Shown: positions 7,845-15,401 of the stretch, one piece after another
Layout of the letters: each line of letters starts with the position of its first letter
Position numbering within the stretch: position 1 is the stretch's first letter
Assembly (NCBI GenBank): GCA_963727465.1
Contig: CAVSGL010000020.1
Span: 23,463-87,462, forward strand
Direction: 5' to 3'
From: VRUE01 sp963727465
Lineage (GTDB): Bacteria > Actinomycetota > Thermoleophilia > Solirubrobacterales > 70-9
DNA length: 64,000 nt
The notes under the pieces: generated by a model
What the model saw: the letters and a program-made list of their open reading frames with translations, nothing else
Told to the model about the DNA's origin: nothing
The model's database searches: none
Translations under genes and position numbers: made by a program

Positions 7845-9847
7845 CCGACACGCCAGAGAATCTCCTCGCCGGGATCGACTCACCGGCCGACCTGCACGAG
7901 CTCGACGACAAGCAGCTCCGGCAGGTGGCGCAGGAGATGCGCACATACATCATCGACACGATCGGCGAGATCGGCGGTCACTTCGGCGCCAACCTCGGCA
8001 CCTGCGAGCTGGCGGTCGCCCTGCACAGCCTGCTCGACTCGCCGCGCGACAAGGTGCTCTGGGACGTCGGCCACCAGGCCTACCCGCACAAGATCCTCAC
8101 CGGCCGCCGCGAGGCGCTGCCGACGATCCGCCAGTACGAGGGGCTGGCGCCGTTCTGCTCGATCCCCGAGTCCGAGCACGACATCATGGGCGCCGGTCAC
8201 GCCTCGACCTCGATCGGCTACGCGGTCGGCCTCAAGGAGGCGATGCGCAAGGGGATCGGCGAGGACGGCCGGGTCGCGGCGGTGATCGGCGACGGGGCGC
8301 TGACCGGCGGCGTCGCTTACGAGGCGCTGCACGCGGCCGGCGGCCTACAGACGCCGATCGTGATCGTGCTCAACGACAACGGCATGTCGATCTCGCCCAA
8401 CGTCGGCGCGCTCTCGCGCTATTTCAACCGCGTCCGCCTCAACCCGCGCCTCTACCACGCCCGCGAGGGCGTCGAGAACCAGCTGACCCGGCTGCCGCTC
8501 GGCCTCGGCAAGCGGATCGAAAGGCTCGGTCCGGAGCTCAAGTCGGCGATCAAGGCTTACTGGGCCCCGGGCCTCTTCTTCGAGGAGCTCGACCTCGCCT
8601 ACATGGGGGTGATCGACGGCCACGACGTCGGCGCCCTGCGCGAGGCGCTGCGCGAGGCCTTCGCCGCCGACCGGCCGGTCGTCGTCCACATCCACACGGT
8701 CAAGGGCAAGGGCTTCGCGCCGGCCGAGGAGGGCGGGCTCGAGGGGATGGAGAAGTGGCACGCGGCGAAGCCGAAGTCGATCGTCAACGGCGCGCCGGCG
8801 CCGAAGCCGGTCCCGGTCAAGGAGTCCGACTCGCCCGACGCGATCGCGCCCGAGCGGCTGGAGAAGCCGCCGCCGCCGAGCGCGCCGCCGCAGTACACGC
8901 AGGTCTTCGCCGACGCGATCGTCGCCGAGGCCGAGCGCGACGAGCGCGTCGTCGGGATCACCGCGGCGATGGCGGGGGGGACCGGCCTACAGAAGCTGGC
9001 CGACGAGATCCCGGAGCGGTACTACGACGTCGGCATCGCCGAGCAGAACGCCGTCCTGCTCGCCTCCGGCCTCGCCCTTCAGGGCGCGAAGCCCGTCTGC
9101 GCGATCTACTCGACCTTCCTCCAGCGCGCCTACGACCAGATCATCCACGACGTCTGCCTACAGGAGCTCGACGTGACCTTCGCGATGGACCGGGCGGGCC
9201 TCGTCGGCGACGACGGGCCGACGCACCACGGCGCCTTCGACGTCTCCTACTTCCGCCCGCTGCCGAACGCCGTCGTGATGGCGCCGCGCGACGAGGCGAT
9301 GCTGGTCCACATGCTGCACACGGCGATCGCCCACGAGGGCCCGGCGGCGCTGCGCTACCCACGCGGCGCGGCGGAGGGAGTCGAGCTGCCGCGGGAGCCG
9401 GAGGCGATCCCGCTCGGCAGCGGCGAGCTGCTGGCGAGTGGCGAGCGGGTGGCGCTGCTCGGCTACGGCTACGGCGTCGCCGTCGCCCGGCAGGCGGCGG
9501 AGCTGCTCGCCGCGCACGACCTGCACCCGACCGTCGCCGACGGCCGCTTCGCCAAGCCGCTCGACGCCGAGCTGCTCGAGCGGCTGGCGCTAGGGCACGA
9601 CCTGGTGGTGACGATCGAGGAGAACGTCCTGCCCGGCGGCTTCGGCTCGGCGGTGCTCGAGCACCTCGAGGACGCTTTCGCCGACCGCGCCGAAGACCGC
9701 GCTCGGGTGATGCGGATCGGCCTGCCCGACCGCTACGTCACCCACGGCAAGCCGGCGCTGCTGCGCGAGGAGGTCGGTTTGACCGGGGAGTCGGTGGCCG
9801 AGCGGGTGCTGGCGGCGCTGCGCGCGGGCGAGCCAGCGCTGCGCTGA
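7841..9847 (+). CDS. dxs: 1-deoxy-D-xylulose-5-phosphate synthase
   Basis: First enzyme of the MEP isoprenoid pathway: condenses pyruvate and glyceraldehyde 3-phosphate using thiamine diphosphate. The 668-residue protein starts at the ATG overlapping the ispA stop. Visible features: HFGANLGTCELAVALH and WDVGHQAYPHKIL near the N-terminus, the TPP/Mg motif GDGALTGGVAYEALHAAG with NDNGMSIS about 30 residues on, GHD, and the pyrimidine-binding half with GIAEQNAV and DRAGLVGDDGPTHHG. The linker around residues 305-350 is Pro-rich (PPPPSAPP). The gene looks complete. tlyA, often the next gene, is displaced by the 4.7 kb block that follows. Confidence 0.97.
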   Translation: MTDTPENLLAGIDSPADLHELDDKQLRQVAQEMRTYIIDTIGEIGGHFGANLGTCELAVALHSLLDSPRDKVLWDVGHQAYPHKILTGRREALPTIRQYEGLAPFCSIPESEHDIMGAGHASTSIGYAVGLKEAMRKGIGEDGRVAAVIGDGALTGGVAYEALHAAGGLQTPIVIVLNDNGMSISPNVGALSRYFNRVRLNPRLYHAREGVENQLTRLPLGLGKRIERLGPELKSAIKAYWAPGLFFEELDLAYMGVIDGHDVGALREALREAFAADRPVVVHIHTVKGKGFAPAEEGGLEGMEKWHAAKPKSIVNGAPAPKPVPVKESDSPDAIAPERLEKPPPPSAPPQYTQVFADAIVAEAERDERVVGITAAMAGGTGLQKLADEIPERYYDVGIAEQNAVLLASGLALQGAKPVCAIYSTFLQRAYDQIIHDVCLQELDVTFAMDRAGLVGDDGPTHHGAFDVSYFRPLPNAVVMAPRDEAMLVHMLHTAIAHEGPAALRYPRGAAEGVELPREPEAIPLGSGELLASGERVALLGYGYGVAVARQAAELLAAHDLHPTVADGRFAKPLDAELLERLALGHDLVVTIEENVLPGGFGSAVLEHLEDAFADRAEDRARVMRIGLPDRYVTHGKPALLREEVGLTGESVAERVLAALRAGEPALR

Positions 9848-10071
9848 GCGCATCTCTGCGACCGGATTCACGGAATTTCTGGCGGCGCTTGCATCAAAGC
9901 GCTCAATCGGATAGCCTGCCCGCGGCCTCCTAGGGAGCCACCGGATTCTTCAGCGTTTCTGGGGTTACTACAGGGAGTGGAGGCGCGTATCTCTGGATAT
10001 GCAGGGTCCGTGGGCAGGCGGACCTATGCCCGCAAACGGCAGCGCGGCGGGTGGGCCGTGCTGACGCGGAG
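9848..10071. other. Junction between dxs and the accessory block
   Basis: 224 bases with no gene. The second half holds the first copy of the flanking direct repeat (separate entry). No T-tailed terminator follows dxs. Confidence 0.5.
9954..10014 (+). repeat. Direct repeat, left copy, flanking the dxs-tlyA accessory block
   Basis: The first 24 bases (9954-9977, beginning CGTTTCTGGGGTTACTAC) are identical to 14200-14223, and similarity continues for about 35 more bases (GTATCTCT, ATATG and TCCGTGGG in the same order and spacing). Both copies have the same orientation. Possible roles are attachment site, recombination scar or shared regulatory RNA element. Confidence 0.7.
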
Positions 10072-10677
10072 CTAGCTGCAGTGGTTGCCGCTCCGCTCCT
10101 CCTGTTCTCCGTACGGGACCGAGGCAATCTCTTCGCCCGCCGCGTCGACGAGGGTCACCGAGTCGCCGCCGTTGTTCCAGACCGGAGACCCGCTCTCGCC
10201 AAAGAGGTCATGGGCAGTGTTTCGACCTTCGCCGGGGTGGATCCTCACCGAGGCGCCCGGAGCAAGCGAGAAGGACGGCAGCGTGTTGACAACGTCGCCG
10301 TTGCCCTCGCGCAACTGCCAGCCGCCGAGTTGGACGGCGGAGCTTTCCGCGTTCAGCAGGCAGACGTATTCGTCGGCGGGATCGTCGTAGCCGGGGGAGT
10401 TGAACAGTGACGAGGTCGCGTCGATCCGAACGTCGGGCCGGTCTTGGCAGGAGCCGAGACCGAGCCAGCATTGGTCTATGGCCAGCGGGATGAGGGCGCC
10501 GCTGAGCAGGGCAAGCACCGCTACCCCGAGGCCTGCGAGTTCGCGCCAGTCGCGCGCATCGGCCTTGCCCGTCCGCGGCTTGCGCGGCAGTAGCGTCGGC
10601 AGCCCTCGGCGGCTCTTTGCTGTCTTCCGGGGTGGTTTGCCCTCGCCTCGGGACGACGAGGGGTCGGGCTCGGTCAT
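10072..10677 (-). CDS. Membrane-anchored lamin-tail-domain (LTD) protein
   Basis: 201 residues from ATG 10677. A basic, Pro/Lys/Arg-rich cytoplasmic N-terminus (~1-50) leads to one transmembrane helix (ELAGLGVAVLALLSGALIPL). The extracytoplasmic part, from about residue 80, looks like an LTD: LFNSPGYDDPADEYVCLLNA, GGWQLREGNGDVVNTLPS, APGASVRIHPGEG, then WNNGGDSVTLVDAAGEEI. Four Cys (CWLGLGSC pair, YVCLL, NHCS) may form disulfides. LTDs often sit beside surface nucleases or bind surface ligands. Its start overlaps the stop of the upstream secreted protein gene by 4 bases (ATGA), so the two are coupled. Confidence 0.8.
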   Translation of the reverse strand: MTEPDPSSSRGEGKPPRKTAKSRRGLPTLLPRKPRTGKADARDWRELAGLGVAVLALLSGALIPLAIDQCWLGLGSCQDRPDVRIDATSSLFNSPGYDDPADEYVCLLNAESSAVQLGGWQLREGNGDVVNTLPSFSLAPGASVRIHPGEGRNTAHDLFGESGSPVWNNGGDSVTLVDAAGEEIASVPYGEQEERSGNHCS

Positions 10678-10955
10678 CTACTCCTGCGCCTGACCAGATG
10701 CCCCCGGGCATTGCAGCGATAGCCGGCCTTGCGATACGCCTTCGCATAGCCGCGCTTGTGCGAGCAGTACTGGCCCGCCCGCAGGCACTTGTGTCCACCG
10801 GGCGTGATGGCGTGGGTGTACCCGGAGCCGCAGCTGCGCGATGCGATGGCGACGGGCGCGGTGCCGCCACCGGTATCGGCCTGGGCGAGGGACCCGAACG
10901 ACGCGCCGAAAACGGCAAGCAGGGAGATGCAGGCAATTGCGATGAGCCGCTTCAT
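10674..10955 (-). CDS. Small secreted Cys-rich basic protein
   Basis: The start is the ATG at 10955, with a GGAGG-like site just upstream; the open frame extends further but without a better start. The 93-residue product has a signal peptide (MKRLIAIACISLLAVFGASF, then AQA) and a basic mature part with four Cys in the pattern C-x22-C-x5-C-x16-C (SCGSGYTHAI, HKCLRAGQYCSHK, YRCNARGHL), suggesting a small disulfide-knit exported domain. Such proteins recur in actinobacteria without known function. Coupled by ATGA overlap to the LTD gene downstream. Confidence 0.75.
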   Translation of the reverse strand: MKRLIAIACISLLAVFGASFGSLAQADTGGGTAPVAIASRSCGSGYTHAITPGGHKCLRAGQYCSHKRGYAKAYRKAGYRCNARGHLVRRRSR

Positions 10956-11081
10956 GTGGAGCCTCCAGTCTTCGCAGGTGGAGAAATAAAATATCCATAT
11001 ATGACTCCACAAGTACTCAAACTGTCGCTTTCCCGATTCGCGCGGGTTGCCTTGCGCGCAGTAGCGACCTAAGCTGCGCTC

Positions 11082-11372
11082 ATGGCGGTCAAGCTCCACC
11101 GTTGCTCGGTCGGCTGGTTCAAGGCCGACATGCACCCCTGCTGGCGGGTGCAGAAGGCGCTCGACGAGCAGGGGATCGAGTACGAGGTGGTCACCGGGCC
11201 GCTGCGTCCGGGCAAGCGCGACGAGCTCAACGAGCTCTCCGGTCAGCGCAAGTACCCGGTGATCGAGTTCGAGGACGGCCGCGTCTACCGCGAGGAATCC
11301 GCCGACATGGCCGAGCGGATCCGCGCCGGCAAGCTCTTCGAGGCCTCAGGCGGGGGCGACGCGGTCGCGTAG
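11082..11372 (+). CDS. Glutaredoxin/GST-N-like thioredoxin-fold protein
   Basis: 96 residues from ATG 11082. The sequence LHRCSVGWFKADMHPCWRVQ at the N-terminus matches the start of a GST N-terminal/glutaredoxin fold, with Cys8 in place of the usual CxxC and a second Cys at the first helix (HPCWRVQKALDEQGIEY). KYPVIEFEDGRVYREESADM is the cis-Pro and glutathione/mycothiol-binding region of that fold. It is probably a cytoplasmic thiol oxidoreductase or binding protein. Its 3' end overlaps the convergent membrane gene by 27 bases. Confidence 0.8.
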   Translation: MAVKLHRCSVGWFKADMHPCWRVQKALDEQGIEYEVVTGPLRPGKRDELNELSGQRKYPVIEFEDGRVYREESADMAERIRAGKLFEASGGGDAVA

Positions 11373-11867
11373 TCGCATCGTCAGGCCGGCGACCACGTAA
11401 GCGATCGCCAGCGCCAGCAGGGCGAACTTGCAGGAGGCGAAGACCGTCGCCAGCAGGGGGAAGGCGGCACCGGCGCCGTCGAGCGTGAGCAGCAGGCAGG
11501 TGTTCTCCAGCGCGTCGCAAGCGGCGCCGGCGGCGCCGAGGAAAACCGCCACACCGCCGATCGCGGCGAGGCGCCTCCACTCACGCTGTCGTGCCAGGTC
11601 GCGGGTGGCGAGAAGAGCGAGCGTGAGCAGGGTCCCGTAGGCGGCGAGGAAGCCAAAGTCGATCCAGAGCGACTCGCGCGCCGCGTCCTGTCCCTTCTCG
11701 CCCCATTCGGCCATGATCTCGTCGGCCCTGCCCTGACCCCCGGTCAGCTCGAACGGCACGATCCCCGGCCCGCCGGTGTCCTTCATCCGGTTGTCCGCCG
11801 GCGACATCGCCAGCAGCAGCGCGACCGTCGCCACAGCCGCCAAGACGATCCCCTGCCAACGCCTCAT
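11346..11867 (-). CDS. Small integral membrane protein
   Basis: The start is taken as the ATG at 11867 (MRRWQGIVLAAVATVALLLA); upstream open frame is not protein-like. The 173-residue protein has an N-terminal membrane segment, an extracytoplasmic loop (to about residue 60), the motif RESLWIDFGFLAAYGTLLTL, and further hydrophobic helices (IGGVAVFLGAAGAACDALEN, LLATVFASCKFALLALAIAY). Four membrane passes are likely. This topology and the LWIDFGF...YG motif recur in actinobacterial hypothetical proteins. Function unknown. Confidence 0.75.
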   Translation of the reverse strand: MRRWQGIVLAAVATVALLLAMSPADNRMKDTGGPGIVPFELTGGQGRADEIMAEWGEKGQDAARESLWIDFGFLAAYGTLLTLALLATRDLARQREWRRLAAIGGVAVFLGAAGAACDALENTCLLLTLDGAGAAFPLLATVFASCKFALLALAIAYVVAGLTMRLRDRVAPA

Positions 11868-11985
11868 ATGGGGGATCGTATCCACCAACGACAGAGGGAA
11901 TGTGCCGCGCTCCGCTATGCCGCTGAGACAGCCTGAAGTCAGCGATCCAGACGAGCGGGATTTCAGCGCCGAAGGCCCGACCGTC

Positions 11986-12336
11986 TCAGGCGGCGACGAT
12001 GCCGAAGCGATCGTCGAACGTTTCTCGCTGCTCGACAGCCACGGCCTGGGCGAACCTGCTCGCCGTGACTGTGAAGCGGTCGAGGAAGCCGACGCTTCCG
12101 AGGAGGACGAAGCTGTAGCTGTGCCAGTCATCGATGAAGCCGACCTGGGCTTGCCATTCGCGGTATTCGTGAATCTCGCCGTCGTGGGGATGCAGGCGTA
12201 GCGAGATCGTCTTGTAGCGGGCCAGGTGCGAGCGCCCACCAATCGCGTGCTGCGTCTCGCCCTCGTGGTCGGTCAGGTCTATGCCGAGGGATTCGGCAAG
12301 CAGATCGCTGGCAAGGATCGCGTCGGCGGCTGTTGC
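11986..12336 (-). pseudogene. Remnant of a retropepsin-like (clan AA) aspartic protease, 5' end missing
   Basis: The minus frame from 12336 to the stop at 11986-11988 reads ADAILASDLLAESLGIDLTD, AIGGRSHLARYKTISLRLHP and FVLLGSVGFLDRFTV. These match the segments after the catalytic DSGA motif in clan AA proteases (…ADLAERLGI…, the flap, and the LLG-x-x-GF-x-DRF C-terminal signature). The N-terminal part with the catalytic Asp is absent: the frame begins directly after the stop of the upstream gene, with no start codon of the usual kind. I infer a deletion that removed about 30-40 codons. Too short for and lacking the active site of a working protease. Confidence 0.6.
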
Positions 12337-12501
12337 TCAGCCAAGGCCGACGTAGATCGGCTCGTCCGCGTAAGGCACGCGGCCGCGCACGACGACATGA
12401 TTTTTTCCCTTGGCCTTCTCAAGCACCACGCGAGGGTCCTTATCGGCGATCACGATCTCGCCGCTACGCGCGTCGATGGCCACGTACTGGCCCTCTGCCA
12501 A
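12337..12501 (-). CDS. Small DUF5678-like protein
   Basis: C-terminal 54 residues read LAEGQYVAIDARSGEIVIAD, KDPRVVLEKAKGKNHVVVRG and RVPYADEPIYVGLG, the short beta-rich pattern (GEYVA..., gk-D-ar-V...A, V-RVP) of DUF5678. The TTG at 12501 is the last possible start; the frame is open further up and the true start is uncertain. In many bacteria such genes lie just before a clan AA aspartic protease, as here with the truncated protease downstream. It reads away from the XRE gene across a shared 120 bp region that holds a perfect palindrome. Confidence 0.5.
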   Translation of the reverse strand: MAEGQYVAIDARSGEIVIADKDPRVVLEKAKGKNHVVVRGRVPYADEPIYVGLG

Positions 12502-12597
12502 GCGGATGACGATCGACTTGCAGATCGACCGCCTGAACGGCCTCGCGCGGCCGAGGGAGACGCCCCTTGAGCCCCTCAGATGACTTAGCAGTTTTGC

Positions 12598-12612
12598 TAC
12601 ATTGACAATGTA
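12598..12612. promoter_or_regulatory. Perfect palindrome TACATTG-A-CAATGTA, likely operator
   Basis: A 15-base perfect inverted repeat with 7-base arms lies 10 bases before the XRE regulator start (12622) and between that gene and the divergent DUF5678-like gene. Position and symmetry fit an operator for the XRE protein (autorepression), as in HigA/MqsA-type systems. It also contains TTGACA (12602-12607). Confidence 0.6.
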
Positions 12613-12621
12613 GGTGGTCGA

Positions 12622-12999
12622 ATGAGATCGGACGAAATGGCTCGTAGGAACGACTCGCCAATAGGAGCTGCCCACTCGGAGAGCATGGAGAGGCGGGCTC
12701 GCAAGAGCGCCGCCTACAAGGCCGCCTTCGAAGAGCAGCAGCCCTACGAGCAGTTCGCCCGCCTGGTGATCCGCAAGCGCATGCAGCTCGGCCTCACGCA
12801 GCAGGAGCTGGCCGAGAGGATGGGGACGAGCCATTCCGTCGTCTCCCGCCTCGAGAGCGGCCAGCACCGCTTCAGCTTCGCGACCATGCGCAAGCTCGCC
12901 AAGGCGCTCGACACGCATCTCGTCTACGGCTTTCAGGACGAGGCCCCCGACTCGAAGTCCCGCCGGACGCCGAAGCGCGAGCTGGTCGTCTCGGCTTGA
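12622..12999 (+). CDS. XRE-family antitoxin-like regulator
   Basis: 125 residues from ATG 12622; an in-frame ATG at 12637 is also possible. A basic helical N-terminus (ERRARKSAAYKAAFEEQQPY) is followed by the Cro/C1 helix-turn-helix: LGLTQQELAERMGTSHSVVSRLESGQ, then TMRKLAKALDT. This layout (N-terminal helix plus HTH_3) matches HigA-type antitoxins. No toxin gene (HigB/RelE) is found beside it; the neighbour upstream on the other strand is the DUF5678 gene. The palindrome at 12598-12612 is its probable operator. Confidence 0.85.
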   Translation: MRSDEMARRNDSPIGAAHSESMERRARKSAAYKAAFEEQQPYEQFARLVIRKRMQLGLTQQELAERMGTSHSVVSRLESGQHRFSFATMRKLAKALDTHLVYGFQDEAPDSKSRRTPKRELVVSA

Positions 13000-13008
13000 C
13001 CGAGGCGT

Positions 13009-13284
13009 CTACTGGCTCAGGATCGGGGCCAGCTCAGAGGCGGGTACTGCGGTAGGCACCGGGATGGTGACGTGCAACTCGCCATGCCGTTCAAATAGCA
13101 GCTTCGGGCGCACCAGCGTGAGTCCGACCAGCTCGCCGTCGCGGTTGAACCGGGCGGTGTGTCCCTCCGGCGTCTCGTCGTAATCGACCGCGCGGGACGG
13201 GTCGCCGACGTGGAGGTACAGAACGTCGGCATCGGCGTCGTACTCGACGCGATCGAACTCGATATTTGCGATCGCCACCGTCAT
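13009..13284 (-). CDS. DUF2283 protein
   Basis: 91 residues from ATG 13284. The motif YDADADVLYLHVGDPSRAVD followed by FNRDGELVGLTLVRP is the DUF2283 signature (short beta-rich protein, D-x-LYI...G...; dg-vvGi-i). DUF2283 proteins are common next to toxin-antitoxin genes and are thought to be antitoxin-like, though this is not established. It begins 14 bases after the ribbon-helix-helix gene and should be co-transcribed with it. Confidence 0.8.
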   Translation of the reverse strand: MTVAIANIEFDRVEYDADADVLYLHVGDPSRAVDYDETPEGHTARFNRDGELVGLTLVRPKLLFERHGELHVTIPVPTAVPASELAPILSQ

Positions 13285-13298
13285 GGCTTCGCCCGCGA

Positions 13299-13538
13299 TC
13301 AGCGGAACGGCTCGGGCTCGAAAGCGTCTTCGCTCGCGAGCTTGCTCAAATCGCTTCGCCCCGAGCGAAAAGCACCAATCAACGAAAACGGGGGCTGCGG
13401 CGACCTGTTGGTCAACTCGCACTCGAGCGTGTTCGCGACGAACTGCCTCAAGCTGATTCCCCTCGCGGCGGCCTCCCGCCTTGCGCGCTGCGCCAACTTG
13501 GCATCCAGTTCGACTGTATTTGTCTGCGCGTCGGTCAC
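13299..13538 (-). CDS. Ribbon-helix-helix antitoxin-like protein
   Basis: 79 residues from ATG 13538. An N-terminal strand and two helices (TNTVELDAKLAQRARREAAA, RGISLRQFVANTLE) fit a CopG/Arc-type DNA-binding fold. The C-terminal tail (FSLIGAFRSGRSDLSKLASE, then DAFEPEPFR) is the toxin-wrapping type seen in VapB antitoxins of PIN-domain toxins. No PIN toxin follows; DUF2283 occupies the partner position. It may be an orphan antitoxin. Confidence 0.75.
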   Translation of the reverse strand: MTDAQTNTVELDAKLAQRARREAAARGISLRQFVANTLECELTNRSPQPPFSLIGAFRSGRSDLSKLASEDAFEPEPFR

Positions 13539-13598
13539 GGGCTAATGGTAGCCGCGCAATGTGTTGTCGCGTAGCGGGGCGAGGAATACCCTTGGCCA

Positions 13599-13802
13599 GT
13601 GGGCAATGGTCGAATCAACATCGATCCACGTCGGATGAAGGGCCTTCCCTGTGTCCGCAACACCCGCGTCACCGTCAGCGCGATCCTGGGTCAGCTCGCC
13701 ACCGGCGCAAGCGTGGATGAGCTGCTGGTGAGCTACCCATACCTGGAACGGGACGACGTTCGCGCCGCTTTGGCTTATGCCGCCGCGGGAGCTTGCCGCT
13801 GA
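13599..13802 (+). CDS. DUF433 antitoxin-like protein
   Basis: 67 residues from GTG 13599. RINIDPRRMKGLPCVRNTRV, TVSAILGQLATGASVDELLV and YPYLERDDVRAALAYAA form the DUF433 pattern (I-x-G-x-P-x-I-x-GTRI; i-l--la-G-s-eei---YP-L-----ia-al-Y). DUF433 proteins are HTH antitoxins usually paired with a DUF5615 (PIN-like) toxin just downstream. Here that toxin is missing and a small membrane protein overlaps the 3' end instead. The tail (GACR) is shorter than usual. Confidence 0.8.
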   Translation: MGNGRINIDPRRMKGLPCVRNTRVTVSAILGQLATGASVDELLVSYPYLERDDVRAALAYAAAGACR

Positions 13803-14070
13803 CTTAGCCGCGAGCCCGATCCGCGAGTTCGCGCTCCTCCTGGGATTTGGAACCGGCCGGCCCAGTTGGGCCATGTTAGCGTTCTTAATCGTCCCTTTTG
13901 CCGTGCCCTTCGGAGTTGCGAATGAGCATCTTGGCAGCGATGCGCCATACATCGCGTGGTTCGCGCTCTATTGGGCGGTCGGTTCGGCCCTCTTGATCGT
14001 TGGTGCAACTGCTATCCGGACGGTCATCGAGGATCGAACGGCGAACTCGCGCAACAGCTTTGGCGTCTGA
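13777..14070 (+). CDS. Small putative membrane protein
   Basis: 97 residues from ATG 13777, overlapping the DUF433 gene by 26 bases. Two hydrophobic segments are visible (PSWAMLAFLIVPFAVPFGVA and IAWFALYWAVGSALLIVGAT), with a charged C-terminus (RTVIEDRTANSRNSFGV). No homologue recognised. The position is where a DUF5615 toxin would be expected. A rho-independent hairpin follows about 105 bases later. Confidence 0.45.
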   Translation: MPPRELAADLAASPIREFALLLGFGTGRPSWAMLAFLIVPFAVPFGVANEHLGSDAPYIAWFALYWAVGSALLIVGATAIRTVIEDRTANSRNSFGV

Positions 14071-14175
14071 CCGTGGCACCGACGGTGGCACGAGAACGCG
14101 GCGAGCGCCCTGACCGCCGAGCGCGCCGCCGTCGCAACGGCCCGCAAACCGCTTGCCAGAGCCCCATCCAACAGA

Positions 14176-14204
14176 AAACGCCCCGCCGGGGAGGCGGGGC
14201 GTTT
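14176..14204 (+). terminator. Rho-independent-type hairpin at the right end of the accessory block
   Basis: A 12 bp perfect stem (AAACGCCCCGCC paired with GGCGGGGCGTTT) closes a 5-base GGGGA loop. The A and T runs are part of the stem, so it can work on both strands. It directly abuts the right-hand direct repeat. Confidence 0.75.
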
Positions 14205-14259
14205 CTGGGGTTACTACAGGGAGGAGAGATATGTATCTCTATATATGTGGATCCGTGGG
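14200..14259 (+). repeat. Direct repeat, right copy, flanking the dxs-tlyA accessory block
   Basis: Identical to 9954-9977 over 14200-14223 and similar to about 14259. This copy has an extra symmetrical stretch, AGAGATA-TG-TATCTCT (14225-14240), which the left copy lacks. The next 295 bases to tlyA hold no convincing gene. Confidence 0.7.
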
Positions 14260-14554
14260 AGGTAGGTGAGCCCTTATGTGCCGCGGGGCGAGTCGATGGG
14301 AAGTCGACCTGCCATATGAGCGGCGCCGGGCCCGACCAAGAAGATTTCGTATTGCCTTATCGATCCTCTCTCGCGAATCCTTGAATTCAAGATACGAACA
14401 TACGTGCGATTTGTGTGTGAGGCGAGTCACAGAGCCTCGTTTCTCGGCTTTCCCAGCCCGCTGAGGCGATTCTGCTACCCAATTCTAATGACCTGCTAAA
14501 CATCTGGCAAGGGTTTTCTATGGACGCCCGTTTGAGCGCCTGTACCGTTCCTGC
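14260..14554. other. Intergenic region before tlyA
   Basis: Short open frames on both strands are not protein-like. It is AT-richer (14340-14420 and 14480-14520) and most likely carries the promoter of the tlyA-nadK-recN run; I could not fix a -35/-10 pair. Confidence 0.35.
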
Positions 14555-15349
14555 GTGGCTTCGGCAGGCCAAAAGGCCCGCATAGACGCGGTTCTTGCCG
14601 AGCGAGGGCTGTTCCCGTCGCGCTCGGCGGCCGCAGGCGCGGTCCGGGCGGGCAACGTGCGAATCGGCGTGGATGGCCCGGTGGCGCTGCGCCCCAGCCA
14701 GCTGGTCGATCCCGGGGCGGATTTCATGCTGGAGCGGGCTCCGCGCTTCGTCTCCCGCGGCGGGATCAAGCTCGATAACGCGCTCTCGGCCCTGGAAATC
14801 GACGTCAGTGGGCGCTCCTGCCTCGACGTCGGCGCCTCGACCGGCGGCTTCACCGACTGCCTGTTGCAACGGGGCGCGGAGCGCGTCATCGCCCTCGATG
14901 TCGCCTACGGGCAGCTCGACCTGCGTATGCGCGAGGATCCGCGCGTGACCGTGATCGAGCGCCTCAACGCCCGCGCCCTCGCGCCCCAGGACCTGCCCTA
15001 CCGCCCGGATTTCGCCACCGTGGATGTCTCCTTCATATCGCTGACGAAGGTACTGCCGGCGGTCGCGGGCTGCATGGCGCCCGACGGCGAGATCCTCGCG
15101 ATGGTCAAGCCGCAGTTCGAGCTCGGTCGCGAGCGGGTCCGCAAGGGCGTCGTGCGCGATCCCGCCGACCGCCGCGAGGCCGTCCTCGGGGTGGCCCGGG
15201 CCGCGGTCGAGCTGGACCTGCCGGTTCGCGGCTTCGCCTCGTCCGGGCTGCCCGGGCCGAAGGGCAACCGCGAGACCTTCGTATGGTGCGGCGGCGACGG
15301 CGAGGAAGTTGCCGATCTGCAGGCGGCAATCGAAACGGTCGATTCCTGA
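14555..15349 (+). CDS. tlyA: TlyA family rRNA 2'-O-methyltransferase
   Basis: TlyA methylates ribose in 16S/23S rRNA and conditions sensitivity to capreomycin-type drugs. From the GTG at 14555 the 264-residue protein has an N-terminal S4 RNA-binding domain (RIDAVLAERGLFPSRSAAAG) and an FtsJ-like methyltransferase: SRGGIKLDNAL, SAM motif CLDVGASTGGFTDCLL, then VDVSFISL and MVKPQFELGRE. The K-D-K-type catalytic positions are in place (Lys in GGIKLDNA, Asp in TVDVSF, Lys in MVKPQFE). Complete. It heads the tlyA-nadK-MFS-recN group. Confidence 0.95.
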   Translation: MASAGQKARIDAVLAERGLFPSRSAAAGAVRAGNVRIGVDGPVALRPSQLVDPGADFMLERAPRFVSRGGIKLDNALSALEIDVSGRSCLDVGASTGGFTDCLLQRGAERVIALDVAYGQLDLRMREDPRVTVIERLNARALAPQDLPYRPDFATVDVSFISLTKVLPAVAGCMAPDGEILAMVKPQFELGRERVRKGVVRDPADRREAVLGVARAAVELDLPVRGFASSGLPGPKGNRETFVWCGGDGEEVADLQAAIETVDS

Positions 15350-15401
15350 TGTCTGGCGCCTTCTTCCCGCTATGCGGGCACAAAGCGCCAAGGAGCCCCG
15401 C

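Noticed and set aside
14239..14464. Small open frames on both strands before tlyA
   Set aside because: Arg/Ser-rich, overlapping on both strands, no ribosome site; more likely the tlyA leader.
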